Source: Syngnathus acus (Eukaryota > Chordata > Actinopteri > Syngnathiformes > Syngnathidae). Taken from it: DNA of 64,000 bases. The position numbers and the translations under genes are program-made. The stretch lies in contig NC_051091.1 in NCBI RefSeq assembly GCF_901709675.1, forward strand, positions 12,432,967 to 12,496,966, in the 5' to 3' direction. Positions 24,079-36,832 of the stretch are shown one piece after another. The notes below the pieces were generated by a model, which saw only the letters and a program-made list of their open reading frames with translations, was not told the DNA's origin and made no database searches. Within the stretch, counting starts at the first letter, position 1. Every line of letters begins with the position of its first letter.

Positions 24079-27000
24079 CAACTGAACTCCTCGATGGAAA
24101 TATAATTAAGCCGTATGCGCCACTCATCAAGTGATGTCTCAAGCAAACCATCCAACTCCAGTGTCACGTCAATCATCTGAAATTTTACTTTGACGTTTCA
24201 TCCATCGTTGATGGCAACTGGCCTAAAATATTCGTCATTCCTGAGGGACAAACACCATATTTCACAGAAGACAAATTTGGCAATAAGACAAGAGAGGGAT
24301 GAGTCATCCAAGCAATCATTAGCCGGGTGAAAGAAACCTGGCATACCACACTGAACGTCCGAAGATTTATACGTACACATTCCTTATGTCCCCAAATCCC
24401 AATCTCCCCAGTCCTGTTCAACACATCAGTAGTATACTTAAAATCCTGCAGCGGAAATTTGGAATGAATCCTACAAGCAGCACTTGATCGTTAGAAAACC
24501 ACATCGCAGGGAAAGGGGGTCGTTTCAATGACATTAATGTATTCATAAGCAACGTGACGGTCTCGTGCCTTGGGAATACTTTGCATCTAAATGACACTAG
24601 CACTAATCACCTTGATGGAAACAATCAGTGCCACCCTGCCACGCCTTGCCTACAAGCCATTAGTTAAAAGTGCAATAATTAGAAATGTACGCAGCTCCGT
24701 GGAAGATTGACACGTTGCCTCTGCGATCCCCCCCACGGCACGTTTCGCTTTCTACGTCTACCAACCTCGCCCCGCCCCCCTCTTCCTCTTTTGTGGGTGT
24801 TGTGCTGTGCAGGTAATAACAATACGACAGGCCCTGCCAGCAAGCAGCACTGCTGACCAGCATTCATCGACTAACAAAGCTTGAGGTGAATTTATATATT
24901 CTGACGGCGGTGTGGGAGCAATGGGACCCATTTCCCATCATTGCCTGGTAATTAAGGACGAATGAGGGTGGATCACAATAGAAGTATTCCATGTTAAGTA
25001 ACAATCACACTACAATATCAGCCCTTCATCATTTACTAATTTACCTATTGGTATTCACGAAATGTCCGATGCATGCGGCACACTCTTTACAGGTCTTGTC
25101 TTTTTTTTTCACACTCTGGGCTAGTTGTCAACCAAGAGTCTCGTTACGACCTCCTAGCTCAGACCTTCGTTGTCACGGTAATGAAAGTCTTACTTGCCAA
25201 TGGCCTACAGGTAAAGTTAGAAGCGGCAAGCAGTAGGTCATTCCTCTTAAACACAAAGAACCCTAAAAACGGCTAATATCAACGAGGAGAAACAATTCCT
25301 GATCTTTGGTGCGTTTTGACGAAAAACCATGACCTGGTATGTTTTAAATTGTGGAAGAAAAATGCACAATTTGTCTCCTTTAATAAAATTAGGGATTAAA
25401 ATGAATATTTCAAATTAGTGTTAGGGCTACGACTATAAAAGCTAAATTTGGGATTTCAAAGCAGGGTTTTAAGGGTTAAGATTTCAAGTTAAGCATTGGG
25501 TTTCAAAGTTGACAAAGAAAAATAACTAGAAGTAAAGCACCTATGTAAAATATACCGAGGTGGAAAAAAAACATAAAAAGCAAAATACAGTATATCTCCA
25601 TTAAAGCAAAGTTGTTATTTCTTGTTTTGCTTGGTACATTTGTGCAGATTCTCAGTCATCAAGTTCATGGTATCGCACAAAGGTTGAACTAAAGGCAATG
25701 TAACAAATTCTTGGTTGCTGAACACGTTTCACCTTTAAATCTAAGAAAGTTCTTCAGTTCAGGGACGTGGCTTTGTGTGTTTTGCTTTGTACAATCTTGA
25801 TCAAGCCATCTGTGAAGTGACACACGAGGCCGTGTCTTGTCTCACTCAAAGCTCTGACTTTAGTTTGACTTTAGCTACAAACAAAAGCATGTGTACACTA
25901 CTTTGCCTGTGCACAAGTGTGTGGATGCTTCTGGCATCTCTTTTAATGGAGTCGATCTGTCCTTGTCTTGCTGATAAAAAGATCCCCCCCCACTATCTGG
26001 TACCTGGGCAAGCAGTTTTGGCCTGCAGATCACATGCCAAGTCAAACCATTAAAATCAGACAAACACTTCCATTTTATGAGCCATTCTACATGCATTTAA
26101 AGAGCACTTCTCCCTCTTCAAAGATCCGTTAAAAGCTGCTGTAAATTCCTGTGCCCAAAGCCCTGAGTTCTTATCTCATTTTAGGTTGAACCGTTAACCC
26201 GCAAGGTCAAAACCTGTCCTGAATCAAATGGAGTGATTTAAGGTCAAGGATGTTTGGCGTCTGCAGTTTGCTTATTAGTGTTTTCGCTAGCGAGCCTGGC
26301 TACAATCTGTCATCACAGCAAATATCTGTGGATTTGATATGTTTTGACGACACAAGTCAGGATCACTTGATCGCGCATATTGGGACAATCCATTTGGAAG
26401 CAATCTAAACATTGTTCTGCAACATTGCTGCCGCAAACAGTCGACGCCTGCCAGACTGCAAATATTTACAAAACGGAACGAGGCGCTTCCACCAGATGAA
26501 GACAATTGATAGTATTGAGAGCTAAATCTTCATATGATTATGTTTGAGTTAGACCGGGTTCTATCAAAGCCTCTCCAAAACTCTCCACCTCACGACAGCA
26601 AATGACAAGTGACGACAGCGATAGCATGTTCCCAGACACTTTCCATGGATGTTCTCCGTCATCCATCGAGTTGTTTGTCTCTGCTGTACAAATGGAGCGG
26701 CTGTGTCCCAGAGTGATCATGTAAATGTTTCACGCCGACTGTATTAATGAGACTGCGCCTCTCTCCGTTGTGGTTATGCTCAATCATTGATGTAAACGAA
26801 CAGCTTGTGCCACTTTTGTGAGGAAAATGGCTGCTGAAGAAATAATGTCAGGGCATTTTAAGTTCTGGTTTTGTGTCTGTTTTGAGCTTGCATTAACTGC
26901 TTACATGTCAAGTCAATCAAAAGCTGTTGCTATTTTTGTCTTGGGTTCAGGTGCAACACTTAGTGCATGTCCAGATGATGAATTTACAGCGACGTAGTCA

Positions 27001-29531
27001 GTTCACACCCAGCGTGTTGATCGTTTGCCAGTCGATACGCTCCGATTGCCAAGATGGATGTCAGGTAGTTAATGTGTCCATCGGGAACATCACACGACAT
27101 CATCAGTGGTGCATTTTAGAACAAATTATCAGTTGCTATGTGGATGCCGGTGACGTAACTTGACAAGAGAGACGATGGTGTAGCTTTAATGGGTGGGAAA
27201 TGAGTAGCATCACATCACTATGTTGGCCAAGGACTCGGGATGACAAAATGTTTTCAATTACAACTTGTGGTTTTACAACACTTGTGGAAATTAAAAGAAA
27301 AAAAAAAAAAGCGCCATGTAGACAGTGAAAAGAACCGTTCCGCAGCTGTGCCAGGTCTGCAACTGGTTATCATGAGTGGGTGACCATCGCCAACTAGTTT
27401 TCCTGAAATCCCAGATTTTAATCACAGCTGAACGGTGTCGTAACAATGCAGATGTAAGAGCTGATGAAAAATGCAATGTCACAGCAAAATATGCTTTCAA
27501 GTAGCAATTGAGGTTTGGATGTAAGTTGAATACGCAGTATATTGTGTTTTATCATAATAATGTTGTTTCCCAATAAGAGCTCGCAATTTTTTGGTTGCAA
27601 TACAAGCAATCACCAAGTGTGTCGTGGACTGTATATCACGACTGTACTTTTCATTCGCATTCGGCCTCATTGCCCAACCGGCCCAAACAGCTGCGTCCGC
27701 ATAACCATCATCACTGCCCCATCTCAAACATACCGTAGTCCCGATGCCAATGCCGCAATTGTCCGAAGAGTTATGGGTTCACGACTCCCCTCTGCAGGTC
27801 TATAAAGCAGACAAACAGAAGCAGCAGTAGTGCTCATGTGTCTGCCTGCTGCATTGCGGGGACCATTACTGCCTCCACCAGGCTTTGGCGTAACCCAAAT
27901 ATCATTTACAGTACAGGCACACTTTAAGCCCCTCTGCGATCAACATCCCGATGATAAGCGGACTGTACCGACTGACGGGCTCTTAAGGCACCTTTAGGGC
28001 CCTCCATTGACCCCCATACGCTGGGAGCGAGCGTGTCGAGTGGAACCTGAAGAGGCGGCTAATGGTCTCACGGGAGCCTGCTGAAAATAAGCGCAAGGCA
28101 GAGTGAAGACAAACACTGATCAACAGTGCGGTTACTAGCGCTCCATGCACCAAAGCCAATTCAGAATCGGGAACGACGCTGCAAAAAACTCAAATAGAAA
28201 CAATTGCATTTCTTAGAAACTTCTTATTTGTCATGGTCTTACAATATATTTCTCCTTAAAAGTCAGATTTTGTGGTTTTCACTGTGACTGCTTGGGACTG
28301 GGTTTAGCTTGAAGAAAAAACTACCAAAAAGATATAAATGGTTAACATTTACGGATTTCGGTGGTGGTTAACATTTAAGGACATCGGTCTTGAAGCGTTT
28401 GAGGTTAGCCATGTTTATTCGTTTGAAAAACATCTTGCGATATTCCTGTTTTGTTTGCTTTGCAACATTCCTATTTTGGTTCAAAGAAGTAATAAGTTTC
28501 TCATTGTATTACTTTTAATCCTTGAAGTGATAAACCCAATGGGGACGGAGCACAAAGAATTGACAACAAAGTCCAAAATTTGAATTGAAACGACATGCGC
28601 TCAATTATTAAAACCGCAAGAACAATAACACATTAATGAATTTCATGCGGCCTTTTGAATGACGCTAATAAATCCAGTCCTTGTTTAACAAAAGAAAGAC
28701 ACTTTTACAGGCTGTCTTGTCAATATTTCATAGGTAGTGGGAATTTGTTTTTGTTTTTTCGACTCATGAAAATGTCTGATGGTTTTAATTAAAGCTGCAC
28801 TCAAGGTTTTTGTCTAATATTCCAGCGATGAGAGGCAAACATTTGCTTTTTTTAATCATAATCAAATGCGACCTGAATAATTTACAGTTTGTCATTGGCA
28901 AAGAGACAGGACGATGCAGTTTATATACAAAAACAGATTAAAACGGTGTTGTGGCCTGCCATTTACAAAAGTGACACCATTGTCCTTTCTGTTTTTGTCA
29001 CACTTGTCAAACCACATTCGTCACTTTGTGCGGCTCACTAAAGCAAACAAACATGTTTCTTATTGAATGGGTATGTTCTTTCAATTTTGCAAGAAAATGT
29101 AGTGTTGAATTAACCTAATGTGTATTCAAGCCTGCTTACAAATAAAAGTTCAAATCTAGTAAAAGTATGATTTTTAATTTCAAGCAACTCACCCGAGATA
29201 ATGTGGGGTCTTTTTGGGTTTGTTTTTAGCCTCGCCTGATTTTATCCGCATTGGATAAAATGCAAGTAACGTCAATATGACCCATGTTTTTTCTTATTTA
29301 ATGGGCTGTGCATCTCTAATGTACCATATTTCAATCTTATTTAATGATGTCTGCTTTTACTGTAGTTTTGATTTATCGTGCGGGTCACATTGGGATGAGT
29401 TTTTATCCACATTTGAAAAAAGCGTTTTTTCTTCCTCTTCACGTCATGATGCGTATCAGGATTAATGTGAATCAAGCCAAGAAGTATTTAATAGACTGTA
29501 ATGGACTTCATTAACCATGATGGGAAATTAA

Positions 29532-29554
29532 GGGGGGGGGGGGGGGGGGGGGGG
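29532..29554. repeat. 23-base poly-G run
   Basis: The longest G homopolymer in the window, in intron 1. True length is uncertain because such runs are prone to sequencing error. Confidence 0.9.
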
Positions 29555-30652
29555 ACATAACGACGTAATATAAACGTACCATCAAATGTGTCTGGTGGCA
29601 TTTTGTTGAGACATGGTAACCTGTGAGCTAAACAAACAGCATCTGCAAAGCTTTAAGCGTTCTCGGTGGAATGCAAAGTTCTTCACTGAGCACTGTTCTG
29701 TTTGTCTTGAGGTCATTACCGCCACTTAACCTGACAGGGCACTTTGTTTCTCCTTATCTTCTCAATGGCTAAGTGTTTTGCATGTTTGTTAGACTTTTGG
29801 GCTGGCATTGTATCAGTGTTTTTTGCCTGTGACACACATAAGAGAAGGATCTCTTCAAAAACTGACAGGCTCCCTTCTTTGATTTTCAGACCTTTAGACG
29901 CGTGAAGCGGTGAGGAGGTAGACGTCATTTTGTGTGGATCAGTGTTGGGCCAAAGCCTCACTGATAAGGCCCGATAACCAACCGTTGCTATGGTAACTGG
30001 TGAACCTGGTGCTGCGGTATCATTAGGAATGTCTTCACTGCACCGTGTTAAGATAACATTGGAGGTCAAAGATGTCATTAAGGAAGTTTGTTGTCAGAGA
30101 AAATGAACCTGTCAGACTACCAGATTAAGAAAGAAAATAGTCAGTCTGGTACAGAGGGTCTTCAATCCCAACATTTTCTCCGTCATTCCTGTTTTTCATT
30201 TGGATCTATATACTGATTGGGGCCGGAAGTGCTTTTCATACAAATATTTACTGTATTTAGAACTCGAACAAGCACCATAATGTGAACAAGCACCATAGAT
30301 ATTCAACAGATGGATGTGCATAGTGGGTGATGCCAAGCTCAACCTTGACCCTAACAAGGATGAGATAAATAGGAAATCCAGTTCCAAATGCCACATCTGA
30401 GAAATACTTTTAAACACCGTTTTAGACTGGACACTGATTTACTTCTGATGACACCCTCCTATACTCTCTAGCCATATGTAGCAGTCACTGATTGAGTGGA
30501 AAATAAATCAAACTGACTCCAAAAAACTCTGGGTGGATCAACAACTGAAGAGATAGATGAGATAATAAGGAAGACGGAGACGGCTAAAGACAGCTGAATC
30601 ACACAGGGGTTGCTTCACAGGCCTGCTGAATGGCTGGCATGCTAATAAGGCA

Positions 30653-30694
30653 AGTGTGCGTGTGTGTGACTGTGTGTTGTGTGTGTGTGTGTGC
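30653..30694. repeat. Interrupted TG microsatellite
   Basis: TG repeats with AC and TT interruptions in intron 1. Confidence 0.9.
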
Positions 30695-32104
30695 GCCAGG
30701 GTGAGAAGCAGGGTGTACGAAAGGGTCTTCATATGCAGTCATTTGCCAGCATTCAGCTCCCATCAATATCAGGGCCGATTAATGAGAATGTTAGGGAGGG
30801 TGGCGGGGGTTAAATTGGGGGTGTGGGGGGGCAGCGGCCAGGTGTCGAAAGAGGCACAGAAGGGGAATAAAGAGGGCAGGGGTAGTGATCCGTGAGGAAT
30901 TCCAGTTGAGCAGCAACAAGAGTGTTTTGGGGTGGGTGGGCGAGCGGGCGGATGACGGGGTCTACAGTGCGGAAAAGTGCTCATTAAAAATCTGCACTTC
31001 TTTTGATTTCATTCAAAAATAAAATAGAAATATTATTACTAATACAAATATATAAAATATATGGCAATACAACAATAATTGTATTAGAAAAATTCTCTAA
31101 TTATTTTTTTTTCCTTTTTTCAATGTTGGGGTTTGTTACGTTTTACAGTAAAAGCTAAAAATATATCGTAAAAAAACATAATATAATAAATTGTATTTTA
31201 TGTCAGCTTCAAACAGGGCACAACCTGGAAACGCTTTGAAACATACAAGGAGGGGACCATGTCATGAAAGTGTCTGTGTGAGACCCTTTTCTTCTTAGAT
31301 GGCACTTTAGGGGGTAAAATCATGTTTCGACCTTGAAAAGTCCCCCCCCCCCATCTTCCGCACCCCCAAGGGAGAAAAAGGCCCCGGTGTGGATGACAAG
31401 GGGTCGTGTTCTTTTGGGCATTAGAGCAGCCAAGGTCGTGTTTTACCGTCGGTCGCGCCTGTTGTGTGTGCGCGTGGGTGGCCACGCATGTGTCTGAGCG
31501 CTGGCTGGGGTTTGTGCACATGTATGAAGTGGATGTGTGTAATCAGAACACACACAAACACAAAAGTACGGATGCAAAATGCGTGTGAACGCAGCATGAG
31601 TGTACCTAAGTAGATTTTTCAAGTATCTGGAGTATTGATATTTTATATCAATTGTAGTTGAGTCGAGTGTGAGTATTTCTGAAACATTTGGAAAGCATTT
31701 TTTATTTTTATTTTAAGACTCGCGGGTTGTCGAGTGGGGATTGTGGTTTTCCGCATCCCCTTTTTGTCCATGACTCTGGTCATGTGACAACTGGTTCTCA
31801 CAGGGGCACAGGGCAGCGAGTAACAAGAGGGCAGCGTGTTAGGGCCACGAGCCCGTTTTCATTGTTTGGTCAGGGAGCCTCACAGCGCCAATCAGTCCGA
31901 GAGACGTCAGAGTGGAGTCCAGCGCTAACCGGACCACAAGGGACACAGGCAATGCCGTGCCAGCTTCGGTCTGGGAACAGACTCAAGCGGCAGCGTGCAG
32001 TATTTGCCTCTCATTTATCTGTCTATGCACCCTTCTTCTGCTTTCTCATGGCTCACGGTATAAAGGGAAGCAACACAAGTATTGACATAGCCCCTTGTAT
32101 CAAA

Positions 32105-32397
32105 TAATTAAGATTAAGATTAAAGACCCAATGATCGTCACACACACACCTGGGTGTGGTGAAATTTGTCCTCTGCATTTAACCCATCCCCGTGTGATTT
32201 TAATCCATCCCCTGGGGGAGAGGGGAGCAGTGAGCAGCAGCGGTGATCTAACCCCCCAATTCCAACCCTTAATGCTGAGTGCCAAGCAGGGAGGCAATGG
32301 GTCCCATTTTTATAGTCTTTGGTATGACCCGGCCGGGGTTTGAACCCCCAACCTTCCAGTCTCAGGGCGGACACTCTACCACTAGGCCACTGAGCTG
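32105..32397 (-). mobile_element. tRNA-derived SINE (V-SINE-like), near full length
   Basis: On the minus strand it begins with a tRNA-like head: GTGGCCTAGTGGTAGAGTGT is an A-box-like segment and GGTTTGAACCCC is a recognisable B box. A body with GGTCATACCAAAGACTATAA follows, then a conserved central part and a TTAATC-type tail (about 32105-32130). The order head, body and simple tail is that of a polymerase III SINE widespread in bony fishes. It is not a functional tRNA gene because the cloverleaf is not maintained. Family name is given as a type only. Confidence 0.85.
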
Positions 32398-33148
32398 GTG
32401 AATCGTAATTTGTCATCTTTTGGACAACAATATGCTTACATCGCTCGCTTCGGATGTAAATGTCCAGCTAAGATGTCGACATGGAGAGAAGGTGGAAATT
32501 TGTGTTTGTCGAAAGACTGATTAGCTACACCAATTAACAAACTGAAATTGCCAACACTGCGGCGCTACTCCGTGCTTCACCTCAATTGGCTCCGCCCCTG
32601 GTCCTCATGGTAACAAAAAGCCTATGCTAACTGCTTGAAGCTTTGATTTATCATTGATTTAATTTGCCATCTGCCTGAGATGTGCTATTTTTACTTGATA
32701 CATAAATTTTCTCAGTCAAAAACAGCAAAGTCCACAAATCACATCTTCAGGCGAAATCTCAGACAAGGATGACCGCAAAAACAAAAAACATGTACTTTGT
32801 GGTTTTTATTTCATTTTACAAGCCACAGGATAATATTAAGAAATTTGCTCAGAGTTACACTCTGCCAAAGCAATGACAGCAAAAAGTTTCAAGCTTCAAA
32901 TCCCTGTTATTTTAAGATTGCATGGCTAAATCAGATAGGCTCTTAAATCCCTGAAGGCTTGGTGCTGATTTCTTGAGGGGGGGCCTCGACGCTTGAGCTG
33001 GTGGTTATCACAAGGTCAGCGTCAAACATCAGCTAAATTAAACTAAATAAATATCAGCGAGTGGAGTTTGTGGGATGGGTTGGGGGGTTACTCTAGTAGG
33101 AGTCCTTTTGAAATAAACGCAACCAACAGCTGTGAGAAAAACCGCAAG

Positions 33149-33168
33149 ACACACACACACACACACAC
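33149..33168. repeat. AC microsatellite
   Basis: About ten AC units in intron 1. Confidence 0.95.
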
Positions 33169-34321
33169 AAAGGTCTCCTTGATTTCCAGTCTGCTCCAGG
33201 ATCCCCAAGGGTGGAGACCAGCCCTGATGAGGACAATGTCTGGATGTGGTGAAGTGGCAGTTGGAAGATGTGGGGGAGGTTGGAACATCACGTCCCGGAC
33301 ACGCTTCTGTGGGTGACCCAATAGAATAACGCGAGGCCCCGTCTGGAAAACCAGGCCCATCCGCCGCATTCAGACGAAGGCTAAAAGGTTAATTGGCCCT
33401 GTGCGTCGCCGCACCTTCCTCGGTGTAATTTACTGTGATTAATGCATGAAGGTTACGGGCGGACTCATTTGACGACCGTTCCCGACAGAACCCAATTAAC
33501 CACATCTGCGTGGACCTGGATAAAACTGCTGTGGAGGCTCAACATCAGCTCCCTTGTTGCACCATTACTTGACTTGAAATGTTCTGGAAGAGTTCCTGGC
33601 CGGCTCTACTCTGTCATTTTTATAGGGAACACACCATGCTAAAGCAAAAGCTCTTTGTTTAGCAAAACATCTGAGCATCGTTTGGAGGATTCACTATGAA
33701 AAAGGAACCGAGAGGTTTCAACTATCGCTCCACTGCACTGGATCTGGGACGTTAATGATGTACAAAAGAAAGTTTCAACCTGGAAGTAGTGACTGTTTTT
33801 ACAGAAGACACAAGAACTGTGACATCCGAACAAAACCTTTTGAAACTGTCTTTTTTTTTTCCCATCTTTTTTTTCCAGGCTCGGCTCGACTAGCACCGTT
33901 CCTGGGGTCGATTATTTCCATGTCTCTTATGTCAAACTGCCAGGACACTTCTTTCTTTCCAGCAGTGTGAAATGAGAACCTTGAAGGTAGCTAAGCCTCA
34001 AAGTGTTGTCTTTGTTAAGCAAACGTAGCCACGACTCAAATGCTGGAGTTTTTTTTTTTTTATTATAAAAGGGATTATTTTCTTTGGACATCACATACAT
34101 TACAAACACATCATAGCACATAAGCCTCACCTCTCGAGGGATTTAACATTTAATAGAGCCTTCTTGTCTTTAGGACAGTCCCTCGACAGTGAACAGCCAT
34201 AGCTAATCTCTGCAAGCGAATGTGTGTCTGCATTAATTTTGCTGTGTATTCTCTCTGTTGGCGTGTGCCTGCATACATTGTGCACATTTTGTCAGCCCGC
34301 CGCTGTGACCTTGTGCCTGTG

Positions 34322-34323
<2 letters not shown>

Positions 34324-34388
<65 letters not shown>

Positions 34389-34424
34389 AGCATGCTCCGG
34401 GTGCCTGTTTCGAGACTTTCGCTC

Positions 34425-34510
<86 letters not shown>

Positions 34511-34600
34511 AGCATGCTCCGGGTGCCCGTTTCGAGACTCGCGCGCGTGCGTGTGTTTTAAGAGCATGCTCCGGGTGCCTGTTTTGAGACTTTTGCCGCA
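34324..34600. repeat. Compound GT microsatellite with interleaved minisatellite unit
   Basis: Two long GT tracts (34324-34384 and 34427-34506) alternate with a unique unit containing AGCATGCTCCGGGTGCC, then (T/C)GTTTCGAGACT and CGCGTGTG. The unit starts at 34389, 34511 and 34563. Open frames through the tract (poly Cys-Val or Thr-His) are artefacts of the repeat. Confidence 0.95.
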
Positions 34601-35888
34601 GTGTGAGAACGGCTCTGTATACATTTTAATCTTGGATTATTTGTGCCCGGGCTCGGGTGACAGTGTTTTGTCAGCTCAGTGCGTGTTAACATTCATTAGC
34701 ACATCATGGATAGCAAATACATGTCGCACAAAAGCCAAAGGGAACCGAACCATGACCTAAAAAAAAAAGAATACGGATTCTTCTTCTCATTCTTGTGTCA
34801 AAGTTTGGAAAACTTATTTTATTCTTTATTAATCTGAAGGACACTCAGCTGGCTTTCACTTGCACAAAAAAAACACATTTATATTCAGTCCAGAAAAGTG
34901 ATAATAGCAAGGTTTGCGTCATTTAAGAGCCGCTTTCACCCTTCGAGCTTTCATAAGCTTGCCAATGTCATGTTTAAACAACACAATGTTTTTTTCTCCT
35001 ACGGCCTTTCTTTAGAACTAACAACAGCAAAGTCAAAATTGCTTTAATTGCTTTTTATGAAGGTAGGGAGGGGAGGATTCATTGGCAGAAAAACTGGAAA
35101 ACTTTTAAATGAATGCCGACCTTGACTGTGGAACACCACACAGTAATACATTCATACCTACGGCAGACTTTATGCAAAAGAACCTGGAAATGAATATTTT
35201 ATAGTCTTTTTTTTCTTCGTCAAGGTTATGCAGTGAGCTTTGATTGTGGACGCTTTGTAAACTTGCCCATAGCAACCACTCGCGCTGTATCTCTGTCACC
35301 GTTTTAGAATTCATATCAGGAAGCAGATCATTGAATAATACGGCAACGTGGTCAGCTCCTAAGGGGATGCAGAGGGGGAATAGCAGTTAATTAGAATACT
35401 AATTAATTTACTGGCAGATTACGCTGGATAATGTCCGTATTGTTGGCCAATCAGGCTGACGGCGGTCACGGGCGTAAATGACACGGGCCATGTGTTCATG
35501 CACCTCCAAATGCTGCTTTGGACAAGCCTAAGTGGTGTTTTCTTTTTAAATGAAACAGCAGCAGATGTGCACGTGCTCGGCGTGACAACGAAACGGTGTT
35601 GGTGCCCATGGTTAATTTAAAAAAAAAAAAAATGATTTGGTTGTTTTTTTTAATTTAAGAGATTTTTTAACAGATTTTTTTTACGTATAATCCATTTTTT
35701 AAGTTAATTTCTTAATTGCATTTCTTCCATTGCTATTTTTATTGAGTCTTGAATTCAATGGAGATTGTTTCTGGTGTGATTTAAATAAAACGAAACGGTG
35801 TCGGCGGCACGGCAAAAGTCGTGTGTCCTAGCACCTCGTTTCGCGCAAAAGGTCTCGAAGCGAGACTTCTATAATGACACAGCAACAT

Positions 35889-36110
35889 AATAATACAGCA
35901 ATTAGCATTATGAATACAGCAAAATAGAGCTCCTTAAGGAGTTGTTTACCAAAGGCCAATTATACGACTCTTGCAGAAAACCGCACATTCCTAAACTGAG
36001 TTTAGACTCATTATTTTAAATGAATATGCACATTGTTTAGTATGCAATGCATATAATAATAAAGATAAACAGAGCTCTTTAAGGATAGGTTTACCAAAGA
36101 TGCAGCGTGT
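35889..36110. repeat. Diverged tandem duplication (about 144-base offset)
   Basis: AGAGCTCCTTAAGGAGTTGT with TTACCAAAGGC at about 35927 is echoed by AGAGCTCTTTAAGGATAGGT with TTACCAAAGATG at about 36071. Both follow AATAATA-rich and TGCA-containing segments. It lies just left of the hAT insertion. Confidence 0.5.
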
Positions 36111-36279
36111 CGGGCAATGAGACATCCACAAAGCTGGGAAAAAAAATGCAGTTCAACTCCACATTTCCAGGAAAATGCAAACTAAAGTCTCAGTTGATGT
36201 AAATCACATGAGATTTAAGATGATGCATGTTGCTGCTTTTTATGACGCCACCACAGGCTAGTGTGCAGCTCATCTAGAG

Positions 36280-36832
36280 CAGTGGTCCCCAACCACCGGG
36301 CCGCGGACCGGTACCGGTCCGTGGGTCACTTGGTACCGGGCCGCCAAGCCGCACAGAAAAAAAATAAAAATTAGCGACGATCAATTAATTCAGGTCAAGA
36401 CAGTCGTCCCGGTCACGAGACATGTTTCCCCAGTCGAGCCCGCAAAGCTAATATGTGGCGACAGGCTAACTAACAAGGCAATGAAGCATTCAAAACTGCT
36501 TCAACACATGGAGACCAAGCATCCTGCAATAAAAGACAAACCTTAATCACTTCGGGTGTCATTGTCTCCGATTACGTCTAGATGGGACCGGCTCGTTTCT
36601 GAGAAACAAACTCAGTGCTCCCACTAATTCAACGTAATGGTGAGTTTTATTTTTGTCATTTGCACTTGTTTTTATGTCAGTCGTATCATTTTATTTCATC
36701 GTATTTATATATTTATTATAAATGTATTATTTATTTATTTATATAAATGTATTTATTTATATAAATGCCGGTCCGCGAAAATATTTCTGACATGTAACCG
36801 GTCTGTGGCGCAAAAAAGGTTGGGGACCACTG
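36280..36832. mobile_element. hAT-type DNA transposon, non-autonomous, with 8-bp target duplication
   Basis: CAGTGGTCCCCAACC at the left is matched inverted by GGTTGGGGACCACTG at the right. Both ends are flanked by the perfect 8-bp duplication ATCTAGAG (36272-36279 and 36833-36840). That combination is diagnostic for hAT. Subterminal CCGGTCCG-type motifs (GGACCGGTACCGGTCC at left, GCCGGTCCGCG at right) resemble transposase binding repeats. The 553-bp body carries a zinc-finger remnant (36421-36546) and an AT-rich TTTATTTATA tract (36690-36770). The intact duplication suggests a comparatively recent insertion into intron 1. Confidence 0.93.
36421..36546 (+). pseudogene. Remnant of a BED-type zinc finger from a hAT transposase
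   Basis: A frame ending TAA at 36544-36546 contains ICGDRLTNKAMKHSKLLQHM then ETKHP. This follows the BED pattern C-G-x-x-L-x-N-x-x-M-K-x-S-K-L-x-x-H-x-E-T-K-H-P of ZBED-like hAT transposases. The second cysteine and both histidines are visible; the first cysteine of the C-x2-C pair appears replaced by lysine (AKLIC). No catalytic domain remains, so it is a fossil of the N-terminal part of the coding region kept inside a non-autonomous element. Confidence 0.68.

Larger units (their letters stand above)
17663..32104 (-). other. ephb2 intron 1, exon 2-proximal third
   Basis: Noncoding. Support is limited to two decayed SINE pieces (23714-23829 and 23970-24078), homopolymer runs (20648-20661 C, 20789-20803 G, 29532-29554 G) and a short TG tract (30653-30694). 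Several stretches have mixed-composition, TAATTA-containing sequence typical of regulatory DNA (for example 18700-18800, 23575-23690, 27880-28090). No exon of another gene was recognised on either strand. Confidence 0.8.

Noticed and set aside
32105-32397. A functional tRNA gene
   Set aside because: A and B boxes are present but the remaining tRNA arms are not, and the body and tail are those of a SINE.
34150-34624. Overlapping frames of repeated Cys-Val, Thr-His and Val-Cys
   Set aside because: These are translations of the GT microsatellite, not genes.
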